64,000 nt of DNA from Tubulanus polymorphus (lineage: Eukaryota > Nemertea > Palaeonemertea > Tubulaniformes > Tubulanidae): positions 5,118,231 to 5,182,230 of the forward strand of contig NC_134033.1 of the NCBI RefSeq assembly GCF_964204645.1, read 5' to 3'. The translations under genes were made by a program, and so were the position numbers. How positions within the stretch are numbered: position 1 is the stretch's first letter; every line of letters begins with the position of its first letter. Below are positions 12,385 to 24,600 of this stretch, piece after piece. A model generated the notes under the pieces. It did not search any database and was not told the origin of the DNA. It saw only the letters and a program-made list of their open reading frames with translations.

Positions 12385-13020
12385 GTTCTGGACCCAGTTC
12401 CACAGTTGCGAGTTAAGATTTGACTCTGAGTTAACTCACTGAAAATGAACTAATTTTAACTCAGAGTTAACTCTAACTCACAACTGTGGAAGGATCCTGT
12501 GTGCTTAATTTAACCCCGAAACCAGTTCCACAGTTGTGTGGATTTAATTTAGCTCAAAAAACAGTTCCACAGTTGTGTGGATTTAATTTAGCTCAAAACA
12601 CAGTTCCACAGTTTTGTGGATTTAATTTAGCTCAAAACACAGTTCCACAGTTGATTGGATTTAATTTGACTCAGAATCCATTGCCACAGTTATTTGAATT
12701 TAATCGGACTCTGAATCCAGTCCACAGTTGTGTGGGTTTATTAAACTCTGAATCCAGTTCCACAGTTGATTGGGTTTAATTTGACTCTGAATCCAGTTCC
12801 ACAGTTATGTGAATTTAATTGGACTCTGAATCCAGTCCACAGTTGTGTGGGTTTATTAAACTCTGAATCCAGTTCCACAGTTGATTGGGTTTAATTTGAC
12901 TCTGAATCCAGTTCCACAGTTATGTGAATTTAATCGGACTCTGTATCCAGGTCCACAGTTGTGTGGGTTTATTAAACTCTGAATCCAGTTCCACAGTTGT
13001 GTGGGTTTAAGTTGACTCTC
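12385..13020 (+). repeat. 39-nt minisatellite array (family A) with a hairpin at its left end
   Basis: Roughly 14-15 copies of a ~39-nt unit with core CCAGTTCCACAGTTGTGTGG lie upstream of the transporter's coding exon. The left end (12385-12492) is a near-perfect ~108-bp hairpin whose arms carry the same core, suggesting the array grew from the end of a small inverted-repeat element. The unit length is a multiple of three, so part of the array (12486-12779) stays open and would encode repeated LCGFNLTQN-type peptides. I treat it as non-coding because an acceptor (TATTGCAG) immediately precedes the transporter ATG. Confidence 0.85.
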
Positions 13021-13068
13021 AATTTATCTCAACTGTTATCGATTAAAACGTATTTCTTCCTATTGCAG

Positions 13069-14487
13069 ATGACGCCTAACGACGATTCGATAGTGGACGA
13101 AAAACCACCGCTTGTCACGCCATCTGGTAACGAAGCTGCGAACGAAAGCCGCGTAACGCGTTTCCTATCTTCGACGGCTCTAGTCAAAGTCATCGCTTTC
13201 AACTCCGTATTTCTAGGCGCGTTAGTGACTTCGGTAGTCATCCCGATTCTACCGGCGCTACTCGTCGACTTCGAAAAACAAGCGGCTCTGGCAAGCGGTG
13301 TCAACTCGACGACCGGAAGATCGGCCGAATTCGAATTCAACGGTCACCGCGAAATGCGCGCGCATCGTAGCGGTAAAATTGTAGAAAAAACCAGCTACAT
13401 ATTTCTAGCGAAACCGTTCAGTGAAATGCTGACGAATTTGTTCACCGGAAAACTCGTCGATTCGTTCGGGTTTCGAATCCCATTATTACTCGGTTCGGTG
13501 ATGAGCATCGTGTCCGTTATCGGGTTCACTTACGTCGATACGATCTTGCTGATGACCTTGATGCGGATAATAGAGGGCGTCGGCACCAGTTTGAGCGTCG
13601 TTTCGTCGCTGGCTTTGGTCACGTACGTTTTCAAAACGGACGACGAGCGAACGAAAGCCATCAGTATCGGTTACATGGGTTGGTCGGCAGGTGTCGCTCT
13701 AGGTTACCCGTTCGGTGCCGTGACGTACTATTTCTTCGGGCGCGACGTGCCGTTTTTGACGCTAGGGGCGCTGTCGATTTTGGACGGTATTTTACGGTTC
13801 GTCGCGCGACCGCCCGTTAAATCACCGACGACTGATCGGACAAAATGCGCCACGAAATCGAAACAAAATTTGACGGAATTTCTACGCAATCCCCACGTGA
13901 TTGTAATACTGATCCTGTGCTTCACGATGTACACGATAGGTGGCGTGTATTTGACCGTTACGCCCGATTGGATGCTGCAAGACTTGCGCGCCACCATGTG
14001 GCAGGTCGGCGTAATACTATTGATCGGCGCAGTTTTTCAAACGGCCATGAAATATTTCGTCGGTTGGTACGGAATTTGGGTCGGCCGTTGGGTGTGCGCC
14101 GTCGCGGGGTACCTCATACTCGTCGTAGGTCTGTCTACCTATACACTACCGCCATCTATATGGGCCCTGCTGGGTCCCGATCTGGCGATGCGGATCGGCT
14201 ACGCTGCCAACGCGTGCTCGCTTACGTCCTTACTGGCGCTGGTTTGCGAACGTAATTTCCCAAGCCGACAAGGCTCGGCGTTCGGTATTTATAACGCTAT
14301 TACGAATCTAGGTTTCGTCGTAGGGCCACTGATGAATATCGGCCTTTTACAGGTGTTAACTACGACTTGGTGTCTGAGGGTGTTCGCGGGTTTGTCTTTG
14401 TTGTCGGCTTGTTTGGCCGTATTTCTCAAATTCGCTGAGGAGGGCAATAAAGATTCGGACGTCGACGAATTGGTAGAGCCAGAATGA
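13069..14487 (+). CDS. SLC18-like vesicular transporter (MFS)
   Basis: A 472-residue, twelve-helix major facilitator related to the vesicular monoamine/acetylcholine transporters (SLC18), which exchange cytosolic amine for vesicular protons. Seen: an acidic cytosolic N terminus, TM1 ending VIPILP, a luminal loop with sequon NST, MFS motif A (GKLVDSFGFR) after TM2, GYPFG where VMATs have GPPFG in TM5, and an acidic tail. I start at the ATG at 13069, directly after the acceptor TATTGCAG, implying a non-coding 5' exon; an open extension to 12997 runs into the minisatellite and is rejected. The coding region has no intron, unlike most SLC18 genes. By eye, the TM1 aspartate used by VMATs for amine binding is Gly, so the substrate may not be a classical amine. 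Its GC content is higher than that of the flanks. Confidence 0.82.
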   Translation: MTPNDDSIVDEKPPLVTPSGNEAANESRVTRFLSSTALVKVIAFNSVFLGALVTSVVIPILPALLVDFEKQAALASGVNSTTGRSAEFEFNGHREMRAHRSGKIVEKTSYIFLAKPFSEMLTNLFTGKLVDSFGFRIPLLLGSVMSIVSVIGFTYVDTILLMTLMRIIEGVGTSLSVVSSLALVTYVFKTDDERTKAISIGYMGWSAGVALGYPFGAVTYYFFGRDVPFLTLGALSILDGILRFVARPPVKSPTTDRTKCATKSKQNLTEFLRNPHVIVILILCFTMYTIGGVYLTVTPDWMLQDLRATMWQVGVILLIGAVFQTAMKYFVGWYGIWVGRWVCAVAGYLILVVGLSTYTLPPSIWALLGPDLAMRIGYAANACSLTSLLALVCERNFPSRQGSAFGIYNAITNLGFVVGPLMNIGLLQVLTTTWCLRVFAGLSLLSACLAVFLKFAEEGNKDSDVDELVEPE

Positions 14488-14639
14488 GGATCCCATTTGT
14501 TGTAACACTCTACTTCAAACCTGAAATCTCTTGTAAAACCTAGATATAGTAATCATGTTTTTAAGACGACCTAGTTCCATAGTAGTGAGTTAAACGTTAA
14601 ATCAGTTCATGTTCATACATCCAAATATTTTGATTAGAG

Positions 14640-14905
14640 TTTAGGGTCATGGACCCAGTTCCACGGTTGTTAGTTTGAGTTAACTCTGAATTAAAGTTAG
14701 TTCATTTTCAATGCGTTAACTTAACTCGGAACTGTGGAACTTGGTTCGTCCTCAATTAGTTATCTCGGAGCCGAATCTTTAAACTGATGACCCAATTTCG
14801 CAGTTGTAAGTTAGTGTCAACAGTTGAAATCAGTTCATATTTTATTGTTATAACTCCTCTGGGTCCAGTTCCACAGTTGTGAGTTGACTGCGGAACGGGG
14901 TCCTG
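14640..14905. repeat. Family A hairpin and partial unit
   Basis: The stretch 14650-14750 is a hairpin with arms starting GGACCCAGTTCCACGGTTG, matching the one at 12385-12492. A further partial family A unit lies at 14865-14900. It follows the transporter stop codon by about 160 bp. Confidence 0.7.
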
Positions 14906-15192
14906 GCCGGTTTCAGAAGATGGATTAAAACTCATTAAACGACTTCTCTTCGTCAATTCACTTAATAGTTAATCCTATCTGTGGCTTCTGGATTAAGATT
15001 CGACTGTACAATTTAGAATTAGAGTCATTTCGTTATGACGTTTTCATTGCCGCTGCTAACTTAACGCCAGCATTTTCCAAATAAATTGGAAATTCTATTC
15101 TGTATAACGCCATGTTTGCTATAAAGCCCCGTTAGCATTGGTCCCGTGGTATTGTAAAGTTCTTCAACTCTATTTCATTTTCCAAGTTTTCA

Positions 15193-15345
15193 ACCCGGGG
15201 CCCAGATTCGCAGTCTTGACTTAAGGCCAAAAGTTTTTTAGATCTATAAACTTGTCTGACCGAAATGAGCTTACACCGGTCTTGTTAGATTGGTCGTAGA
15301 ACTAAGATCGGTTTTATATCTAAGCCATAACTGTGCAACTGGCCC
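15193..15345. mobile_element. Family B MITE, single copy
   Basis: The ends are inverted repeats: GGGCCCAGATTCGCAGTC on the left, and ACTGTGCAACTGGCCCC on the right. They enclose one or two family B units. There is no coding capacity. Confidence 0.6.
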
Positions 15346-17000
15346 CAGCAATCGAATCGAAAGGTATCAGACATGGATCCGGGATTTAACTAAAGAATCA
15401 TTTCTTCCTCACTATTGTGGAACTCGGTTCACAACTGTGGCAGCAGGTCGACATTGTTAAGGAAACAATTTGATTAATCTATTTTATCAATCAAACGTAT
15501 ACATGACACTCATAACAGATCTTCAAGATAAGGTTGATTTGCAGATTGCAAAATGTTTGTTTTAGAATTTTTCAGTAAAATTTTAACATTGAAAATATTA
15601 CTTGCTTGTAACTTCAAATTCCGGGGAAGGGCCTGTAGTTTCATGGAAGAACATCTCGGTTCATGATTGCTATCGGTATTTTAGTCAATACTTGGTCGAA
15701 TGGTTCGGACCAGTAATGGCTTAGAATTAAAAGTCATATGGTAAAAGATCATTAGACTAATACAAGTTACGACTGCATAATTGGCCCTAGTTTTCTTCCC
15801 GTTTCTTGTTGGTCCTCCTGTGATTTGAAATTTCAAATCGAGAATTTCATTTTTTTCAAACGGTTCTCGGGATGACGAATTCGTCTCAGAATGTCTCAGT
15901 TTCTCGGAAAGTCTCAGACACTAGTTTTGTTTCCGTGCTTAACAAATTGACTTTTAAAAACGAAATCGTTTTGTTTTTGCTGTTATTTTAAATGTTTAAA
16001 ACAACCATAAAATTACATCTAGTTTTTTTTTATTAATAATGCGGGAGAAATAGTGTAACTTTTTGTAATGGAAAAATAATGTCTCTTAATGTAGCGAAAT
16101 TTCGCTAATTCTTTTGCTATATTTTCAGAATAAAACGATTTTCGAAATAAAACGATCTAACAATTAGGTCAGGGTCACACAAAAAGAACGTCTTGATATC
16201 GTTATTTTTATGGATATTTAAAAGGACTGGTCCAACAAAAATGTTTTCGGCCCGTCTTATCAGTTACGGCTATAAACAATGACACAAATGACAAGTTTCT
16301 CCTAACTGGCTTGAATATTTTGGAAACTGCAATACAATTTGTTATGTTATCAGTTCCTTTCTATAAATGCGTTGTCTGTTGTGGTTGGCTTTTGATCAAT
16401 TTCATTTAGGGTCATCGTATTAATTGGCCAGTGGACAGGCATTTTAGCGCTTACTTCGATAAAGGTTGTCAGCCGGCTCAAAGTTCTATGCAAGGTCAAT
16501 TTTACAAACTAAACCCCTAACATAGTGAAATTTGGACCATGGGCTGTCCAAACATTTTTATTTTTTTACCGCAACTCAACACCCCGATAATAATTGATTG
16601 CGCCTTTGAGCATTACATCAGTTGAAAGGGCGCTGCAATTACTAGAATCACATCACTATCAATGCTGTTGTTTCACCTTACGTTGCGGGTGGAATCCTTC
16701 CATCCATCTTCAGAGTTGATTTGAATATGAGTTATATCAACTATAGTAGAATTCCACCCGCAACCCAAGGAAAAACAATATCAGGAGTTATTTAGATTTA
16801 TACTGAGGTGTTTCTCTAAATGACATCATATACTTAACTTTCATTAGTCATTGCAGTTCTGGAATAAACAAATTCAAATGTGCTCTGAATTTCTCCGACG
16901 ATCAATAGTATACGTGCATATGTACTTGTGATAGATATTCTTTCACTGTGAACATTTCTATCTTAAAATCTGAAAGAAAAATAAACAACGAGTTATAATC
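15346..17000. other. Intergenic, one small palindrome
   Basis: No coding exon was recognised. A 95-bp palindrome at 16675-16772 has arms starting TTGCGGGTGGAATCC. From about 16840 the sequence begins to resemble the leader regions upstream of the GPCR first exons further on. Confidence 0.45.
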
Positions 17001-17790
17001 TATACGCGCAACGATTGGCAAGAAACTAATGATGAAACCGTCGTACGGTTTTTGAATCATTGTTTTTTAGCGGTTGCTTAAGGTACAAGTGTGTTCGAGC
17101 TGGTCCACTAACGAGCAAACCGCTGAGCGTGGATAATACCGGACAGCAGAGAGCTTCAGGGGCGCGGCGCAAATCGAAACTACGAAATAATGATACAGCC
17201 GAACGGACAAGACGGTGTTTTACCCCAGGAACGCTGAGGAATTCCAAGCGAGCCCGTTTTTCGTGTTGGACGGAGTCACCCAGAATAGGTACCGCCACCT
17301 CAAACTCGCAAACTCGTCTACCAGCATCAGATCTTACCATACATTTCGGGCTCGCTGATTCGGATACGCTGTCACCTAGTTGGTTTTGTATACGGGCCTA
17401 GTGGCTTCCCTGTACTTCGGTTACCGTGTTCGAATACAACCCTCTAGCAGTTATCTGGTTTTTGAAACATAATCCATGCTTTTCCGATCGACCAACGTCG
17501 TCGATGTCATAGTACTTTGGTTGTCACTGCGCTGGCAGTCGAATCGTCCGACAATTAGATCGCACTCAAGATTTCCCGTTCTCGAATTTGCTTCACTATA
17601 CGGCGGCAGCGAACGAGCGCTTAAACTGTTTTGCGAGATGTTGGTTCTGAACGATCTGTTTCGTGATTTTCGCGTATTGGGTCCCAATGGAACATCGTGG
17701 TTGCGTCAAACTAACTATTGGCGTGAACATTTCACTATGACAGTTTATATGATTTTCTATCTGTTTATTTTCATCGCCCAAAAAAATGTG
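17000..17790 (+). pseudogene. Orphan leader plus first exon of melatonin-receptor-like GPCR
   Basis: Here is an upstream copy of the leader and exon 1 found in both complete GPCR genes. Open reading from ATG 17638 gives the same N terminus (MLVLNDLFRDFRV, sequon NGT) and the start of TM1 (MTVYMIFYLFIFI). Where the intact copies continue VVGFFGNLL and a GTAAGT donor, this copy switches to unrelated sequence (AQKNVP). It has no TM1 end and no donor, so it cannot be the first exon of a working receptor. It is a truncated tandem duplicate. Confidence 0.75.
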
Positions 17791-18654
17791 CCCAAACTCA
17801 AATTCAATGAAAAAAGTTCATTCTTCAATTCCGTTATGACGCCATATTTTCCATTAGTCCCAACAATGGTATAATGACGGACTTTGACTATTTTTTTCAC
17901 ATTATTCATTGGGCATCGCATTTATACTTAGAATTAATAGATCTAAACGTGGTCGGAAATTCTCCAACAATCAATTATATATTTGGAATACTTCTTTTAG
18001 TACTCGTTGATATTTCTAGTTATCTCATTCTGAAAAAAAGTAAATATCGAGTTGCAATCGATACGCGTCGCAAGAAACTAATGATGAAACTAGATCCGTC
18101 GTGCGATAGTTCTTAAACGGTTACCCTGTATTCGGTACAAGTGTAAACCGATCTGGTCTCCGCTAACAAAAGCAGAGTTTGGATAATACCGAACAAAGAG
18201 CTTGAACGCTCGTCGCAATTGACGTAATGGTCATGTGATATAGCCGAACGAATACTCCAGCATCGCCGAGTATCATATTTCGTTGTGAACGGAACGACCC
18301 GGATTAGGTGCCGCTACTAAGTGACTCGTCCAATCGTGTCGCACCAGCTCCACTAGGAGAATTCTTCGAGCTCGCCGGTTACGCGTCGGCCTGCGGGTGG
18401 GCTTTGTAGTTGGCTCCCCTGTATTTCGTGAACCGTGTTCGAATGGTAGCTAAATCCCGGCTATCTGGTTATCTGAACGATTGGTTTTCTAAATGCTTTT
18501 CCGATCGACGAACGGCTTGCGTGTCGTCGTACTTTCGTGGTCACTGTGCTGGCAGACGAATCGTCCGGCAACTCTATCGAGCACAAGGTTCCCCGTTCGC
18601 AAATTCGCTTCACTTAACGGTAACAGCGAACGAGCATTTAAACTGTTTTGCGAG

Positions 18655-21600
18655 ATGTTGGTTTTGAACGATCTGTTTCGTGATTTTCGCGTATTGGGTC
18701 CCAATGGAACATCGTGGTTGCGTCAAACTAACTATTGGCGTGAACATTTCACTATGACAGTCTATATGATTTTCTATCTGTTTATTTTCATCGTGGTCGG
18801 ATTTTTCGGAAATCTACTCGTAAGTAAACTATCTGGATCCAGTTCCATAGTTGTGTGTATCTAATTTGAATCGGACTCCTGTCCCACCACGGTGGTGTGT
18901 TATCAATCTAAGTCTGGACCCAGATCCACAGTTGCGTGGGTTTCGTTACACTCTGAACCCAGTATAACAGTGTTGTGTGGGTTTAATTCAACTCTGGACC
19001 CAGTTCCACATTCTTGTTTCGTTCACTCTGACTTTGAACCCAGTTTCACAGTTGTGTGGGTTTACTTTTTCTCTGCACCCCCAGTTCCAAAGTGATGTGG
19101 GATAAAGGTAAATAACACGTTCCCAAATGTTTTGATACTTTCTCAGTTTGTATCAAAAATATTGCCAATTTCTGGTCATTGAGTCCTGAAAAATGATAAA
19201 TTTACAGCGCAAAATCGTACAAACGTGTCAATTATACTTCTAAACACTTTATTTGCGGACCAGTTTATGAATTGAGCGTGGGCCATAGAGCGCTATATCC
19301 GCCTGTGATCTCGACTTTCAATTTATTACGTAAGCTATTCGTGAACAAAATGCGGCCGGCGCACAATAGAAACTTCGCTCTATGTATTCTTTCATTACCG
19401 CCGACAAAGAGGACCGATATTTCGCAAATTGGATTCGGGAGGTTTAAACCTCCCAAGGTCAAATCACTAAAATTGTGACCTTCGTGGAGATTATCTAAAT
19501 AGCCGATGGTAATCAAATTTAGCAGAACTTTTTACCCAAACGTTTAATGGTTGAAAATCTTTCAATGGCATTCCTAAGTATTTGATGAAAGTTGAGAAAT
19601 CATAAGATATTCATATAACCATGGACTCTAAAACCTAAATCGTTTAAGAGTCCCTGGTATAAAAAAAAAACTTTGCATAACGAAGAAGCAAAAATTCGAA
19701 TCTGATTCATCTGTTTGGAATTGATTCTTATGAAATGGAAACAAATGCGTGAGCACTACTCATTGATTCGTTCATTATTGTACTATATGTTTCATTTGTT
19801 GACCGTAAGACGTTGACATTATGTCAATTTCATTCAATTTACTTTGCGGCTTTACAACGGCTATTTCACTGGTTCTGCGTGATGAGATAATTCTGATTAA
19901 AGTTATTGTATTAATTTCTATATGTATATACGTAATGATACTCTTTCTGAATAAAGGATGCACGTTATTCGAATCCCCACCATTGTTCTCTACAATGTAC
20001 GTTAATCAAACTCACGATAAAACCAGAGCCAAAACCATGGACTCAATAAAGAAGAATCCGTGGTCAAACATACAATTATAATTTCCCCGTTAGTTCACTG
20101 ATGCCGGCAGTTTCTATCGAATGCAAGGATTCTAGCCAATCAGAGAGGCGCATGCAAACATCCATTGGCATGTAAGTTATAGTACAACTTAGACAATAAT
20201 CAAGGTGCGAGCCAATGTCAGTAACTAGAATATGTTCTTTCATCAAATATATATAACTCAGCAGTAGTCAGTTAGTTGAGTTTGTTTGACTTGTTTTGTA
20301 TTTCATCAATAAATCTATTTTAAAGTACAAACTAAACGCTTGAATTGCTTATAACACGACCAGGTATGAATTAGAATAGATTGGCTTAATATTTCGAATG
20401 CAAATTTGGCGATTAAGCAATCGGAAATTCGAAGTGCTTGAGAAATTTTGCAATACGCCCATTACTTCGAATAGCGATAAGTTCATTGACACATGTGACC
20501 ATTGTTTTGTTACTTTCGATAGCGATTCGAATAAGCTATGCGACAGCTAACGACAGCACAATCGCAATATCAACAGAAGTTCATTTTATCCTACATGATG
20601 AGGCTAAATTCAGTGAAATCGATCGTGTTCTGAAATATATATTTTCCTGGATACATTTTGTTTATTGTAGCTATTCTATGCGGTTTATACATTAACCTGC
20701 TATAACATATTGACCGTTTTCAAGAACCCAAAAATTACAATTTTCTGGGAATCTGTTTTTTCCAAAAACAACCCAAACCCGAAATTGTGTACAGTTAGTA
20801 CGCAGCGTATATAATATCGGATTAGAGAATATTGAAAAAACTTAGAAAAAGTTCAGTGAAGGAAAATAAGCTCAGCAGTGACAAATTGTCATTTCATCTC
20901 CTTCACGTGATTAATTGATGTCCAAATATGTTCTACCGTGAAAACTCTGCATTTAGCGTCAAACGAATTTTTGTATACGTATCTCAGGATGCATGCTCTT
21001 CAAAAAGGTAGCCTATTAGGAAAAAACTTATCCGGTAAAATCCTAATTTGTCCTAAACGATATTCCAACTATTATTTTGTTAATTATTCAACTATCATCA
21101 CTAACTGGGTAAGTTAGTTGAACTTACATAAAGATATATCATTAGGGACACTTCAATTTCATACCATTCAATATCATAAGGGAACAAAATTCTTTGAAAC
21201 TTGGTTAATGGTAGTTCTTAAGACTAGGTTTTGTTTCCGGAATTTACTAAATGTACCAATTCTAATAATTCACTCATTGAAGCTTCTATACATCAGAAGC
21301 GAAAGCTCGTGCGTCGAAATAAATAGTTAACCTTTAAAGTACTACTCGTCTCTTCATTTAAATTCAAGAAATATAAGTCTTTATTGATTCTTTTTTTGTT
21401 GGAATATGCATAACTTTTTCTGGGCAAATTTCTATATTCTGTCAAGTCATGGACGTTTTAGAGTCCATGGTCAAGGTATTTTGGCTATAACGAATATAAC
21501 TAACTCCCTGGGGCAACGATGTGGCTGATGAAATGATCTCTCCCATTGTAATCCCACCATTTAATTACTCATTGTATAACAACTCTCACAATTAAGCCTC

Positions 21601-24600
21601 GGACTCTTCAACGAATTATGAGTGCATGCTTTAGTATAGGCTCTGATATAGAGCATATTGTCTTGATTTAGAACATGTATGCATAAACTCTAGGCTGCAA
21701 AGAAATACGTATTCAGCGGCTCTAATCGAGTTAAATCTTTCGTGATAGATTAACACAGAAAGGCGGCACCCAATCGCTGCTTATTGACATTAGGCACAAG
21801 TCACTGTTATGTTCATTAGTAAAACTAATATATAATTACAAGTGAGGAGGGAAAATGTATAAATTGAATTTATAAATGAATTTATAAGAATTTAGCATGC
21901 ATCGGAGTGCACTTAAATTGGATTATTACAAAATAACTCACTTCAAAATTTATGATATTGTTTCATTGATATTTATTACTTTAAAGCGATTCACTTTAAG
22001 AACTTTGGTCAACAATAAGTCTGACCTGCAAATCAAATCATCGGGAGACAAAATACTGTTTCAAAAAATCATATTGCTAATACATTCCTAATCTTAACCT
22101 TTCGCCATAAACCTACTGGATTTAGGGCCTGGGGTAAAATCTAGGTAAAATCCTCACTTGGCGATTTTTCAAGAACATTTGAAAGCACGATATTTATTCA
22201 AACATATTCATCCACAATACAACTGCAATATATTTAACTGTGCATTGATCTCTTTTGATGAAATAAATCTTTAAATAAATTCATAGAATAAATGAAATTA
22301 ATGAACTTTTTATTCATACTATCTTTTCATATTCTTATTCATACTATATTTTAATTCGAACTAAATAACTCTTTTTAACTTGTGGTATAGTATGCTTATG
22401 ATATGGATTCGATTTACGTATCAATATTTTCATGTTGACGGGGGCCTGATGATGGCTAATAGCATTAGCCGAAACATTGCTCGTAGAACATTTGATTTTT
22501 AGCTGAATTCATTGTGGGATTGGTCTCGTTATTCACCATACACGGATATTGTGTATTTTCTTCTCATTTTCATGTTGGTTTTGAACAACTTAAATTTTGC
22601 GATTCTAATCCCTTATTAACTTTAGATGACAGTAATACCTTCAATTTACATGTAAAATATGATCACTGCTGAAAGTGTAATAAGGAATATATATTTACTC
22701 CAGTGACAATATTTTGATTCAAAGATTTAATTCAATCATCTAGTCCGAGTCTGTATGGTAAAACCTCTGGCTAACCAAGAGCTAACCGAATACCGACAAT
22801 AGAAGGTGGTCGCTTAAAAATTAGTTAATTTACGCAACAGGAATCTATCTTGATTTCAAGGGCACTTCAATTAATCGTTTCAATAGTGACCACTGTAAAT
22901 TAGCCAGTAGTTTCAACGACCGAATTCAATCAACCGATTCGTATCCTAAGAATGAGAATTGTATCTAACCACAGTAGTTATTCCTCATCAAACGTTCGTT
23001 CATCATATTATACATCTATACATCATTACTATCATCTTCAGTTAAAAGAAGTGCAATAAAATCTTGAATCTATGAGTTGAGTTTTTTTGAACATAATAAA
23101 TTGTGTTGATTTTATGTTAGTTAAATCAAATATTGGGAATATTTTACCGGGGGATTTTTACTTTGGGGATAATAAGCTAAATTATTTTATATCATCGGTT
23201 TTCATTAAGAAAAAAAAACAACTATTAATCTTAACTACACTTATATTCCTTTTGGAACATTAAGATTCTTTCATTGAATTTAATATGTTATTTCGTACAT
23301 AGTTCATCACAGTGCGTCATTCACGCTTAAATGTACAAAACGTCTTTACAGAGTTCAAAATATAAACCAACAATCTCATCTCAAGCATGTACTAGCGCTG
23401 ACGCTATGGGATAAAACCAAGTCTCGATTCATTGCCTAAAATGTGGGTACATTCATTCAAATCAGGACTAAAATACGCTTATATGAATATCTTGCATGAT
23501 ATCATTTTACATTACGGGTGTCTCATAGGCCTAGTTTTACTTGTACATTGTCATCAATTGATTAAACATCCCAAGTAACTTCTTTATTTACTTATGGCTT
23601 AATCACTGGTATTCAATAGCTAGTCGGCTATAGAAAGACTAACCCGATAAAATTCTATTAACCGTTCGTCCAGAGTCGAACACTCGCGCGTTAATTCGCA
23701 ACGATTTTAAAGAAAGAAAATGATTGCATGAAATCTACTTTTCGTATCAATCGGCGTCCAATCTCTTAAACCATCCTAAACACAGTAGTGTAGTAGTTTG
23801 TGTCTATTTGCTTTTGCTGATGTCATTTAACATAACAATGGAAATGTATTCGTTTATTTGGAAATTATATGAAGATATGGAGTAATCATGTGACAAATCA
23901 AATTATTACTGCAAGGCAAAACATAGCGCACTTCAGATATATGATATGGCCTTAAAGACTTTTCATATATTAACAGTCCAGTTTAACGTCTATTGATATG
24001 AATGGTCCAGTTTTGATATGACTGTCGCAACAGTTGGAATAAAACCTATGAAATCTAGGGGCATTTATCTCATGAAATTTAGATTTGAGATAATTGTATT
24101 GTATTGTATGAGGATTAAACATTTCAATGGCTGGTGATTATTTGTGATGAAGTAATCAGTGAGATGGACTGTGATTGAGGCACTCGGGTCAGATAATATT
24201 TTTAGATAAAACAGTGCATTTGTTAAAGCAGAACACATGATTTTAAACTATATATAAGTAGCTAAACCGTTAATTTTCATTCCTAACTTTTCATCACTCC
24301 CGATTATCAAAAATAATTCAACAGTTTGATTAACGGATAGTTGCAGTTAACAACATTTCTATCTGATAGAGAAGGTATACAGGTATACAGAGGAACAAGA
24401 AAAGAACATCCAACTAGACACTGAAAAATCTTTATTCGGGTTTTTTACCTGGGGCCTTTACCTTGGGGTATATTTAACAAGGGGATTTTTACTGAAAGGG
24501 ACCTTTACGGGGCGAGTTTTTACCCGATCACATCGATTATTGAATGACATGTTCGATAAAATCATGACAAAAACTGGTATCACTGGTACAATTTGCTAAT

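Noticed and set aside
12486-12779. 97-codon open frame of repeated GFNLAQN peptides
   Set aside because: It is the 39-nt minisatellite read in a frame that stays open because the unit is a multiple of three; it has no start context and lies upstream of a splice acceptor.
20438-20695. 85-codon frame with a hydrophobic start
   Set aside because: It begins with TTG, not ATG, lies in an AT-rich mobile element, and has no supporting splice structure.
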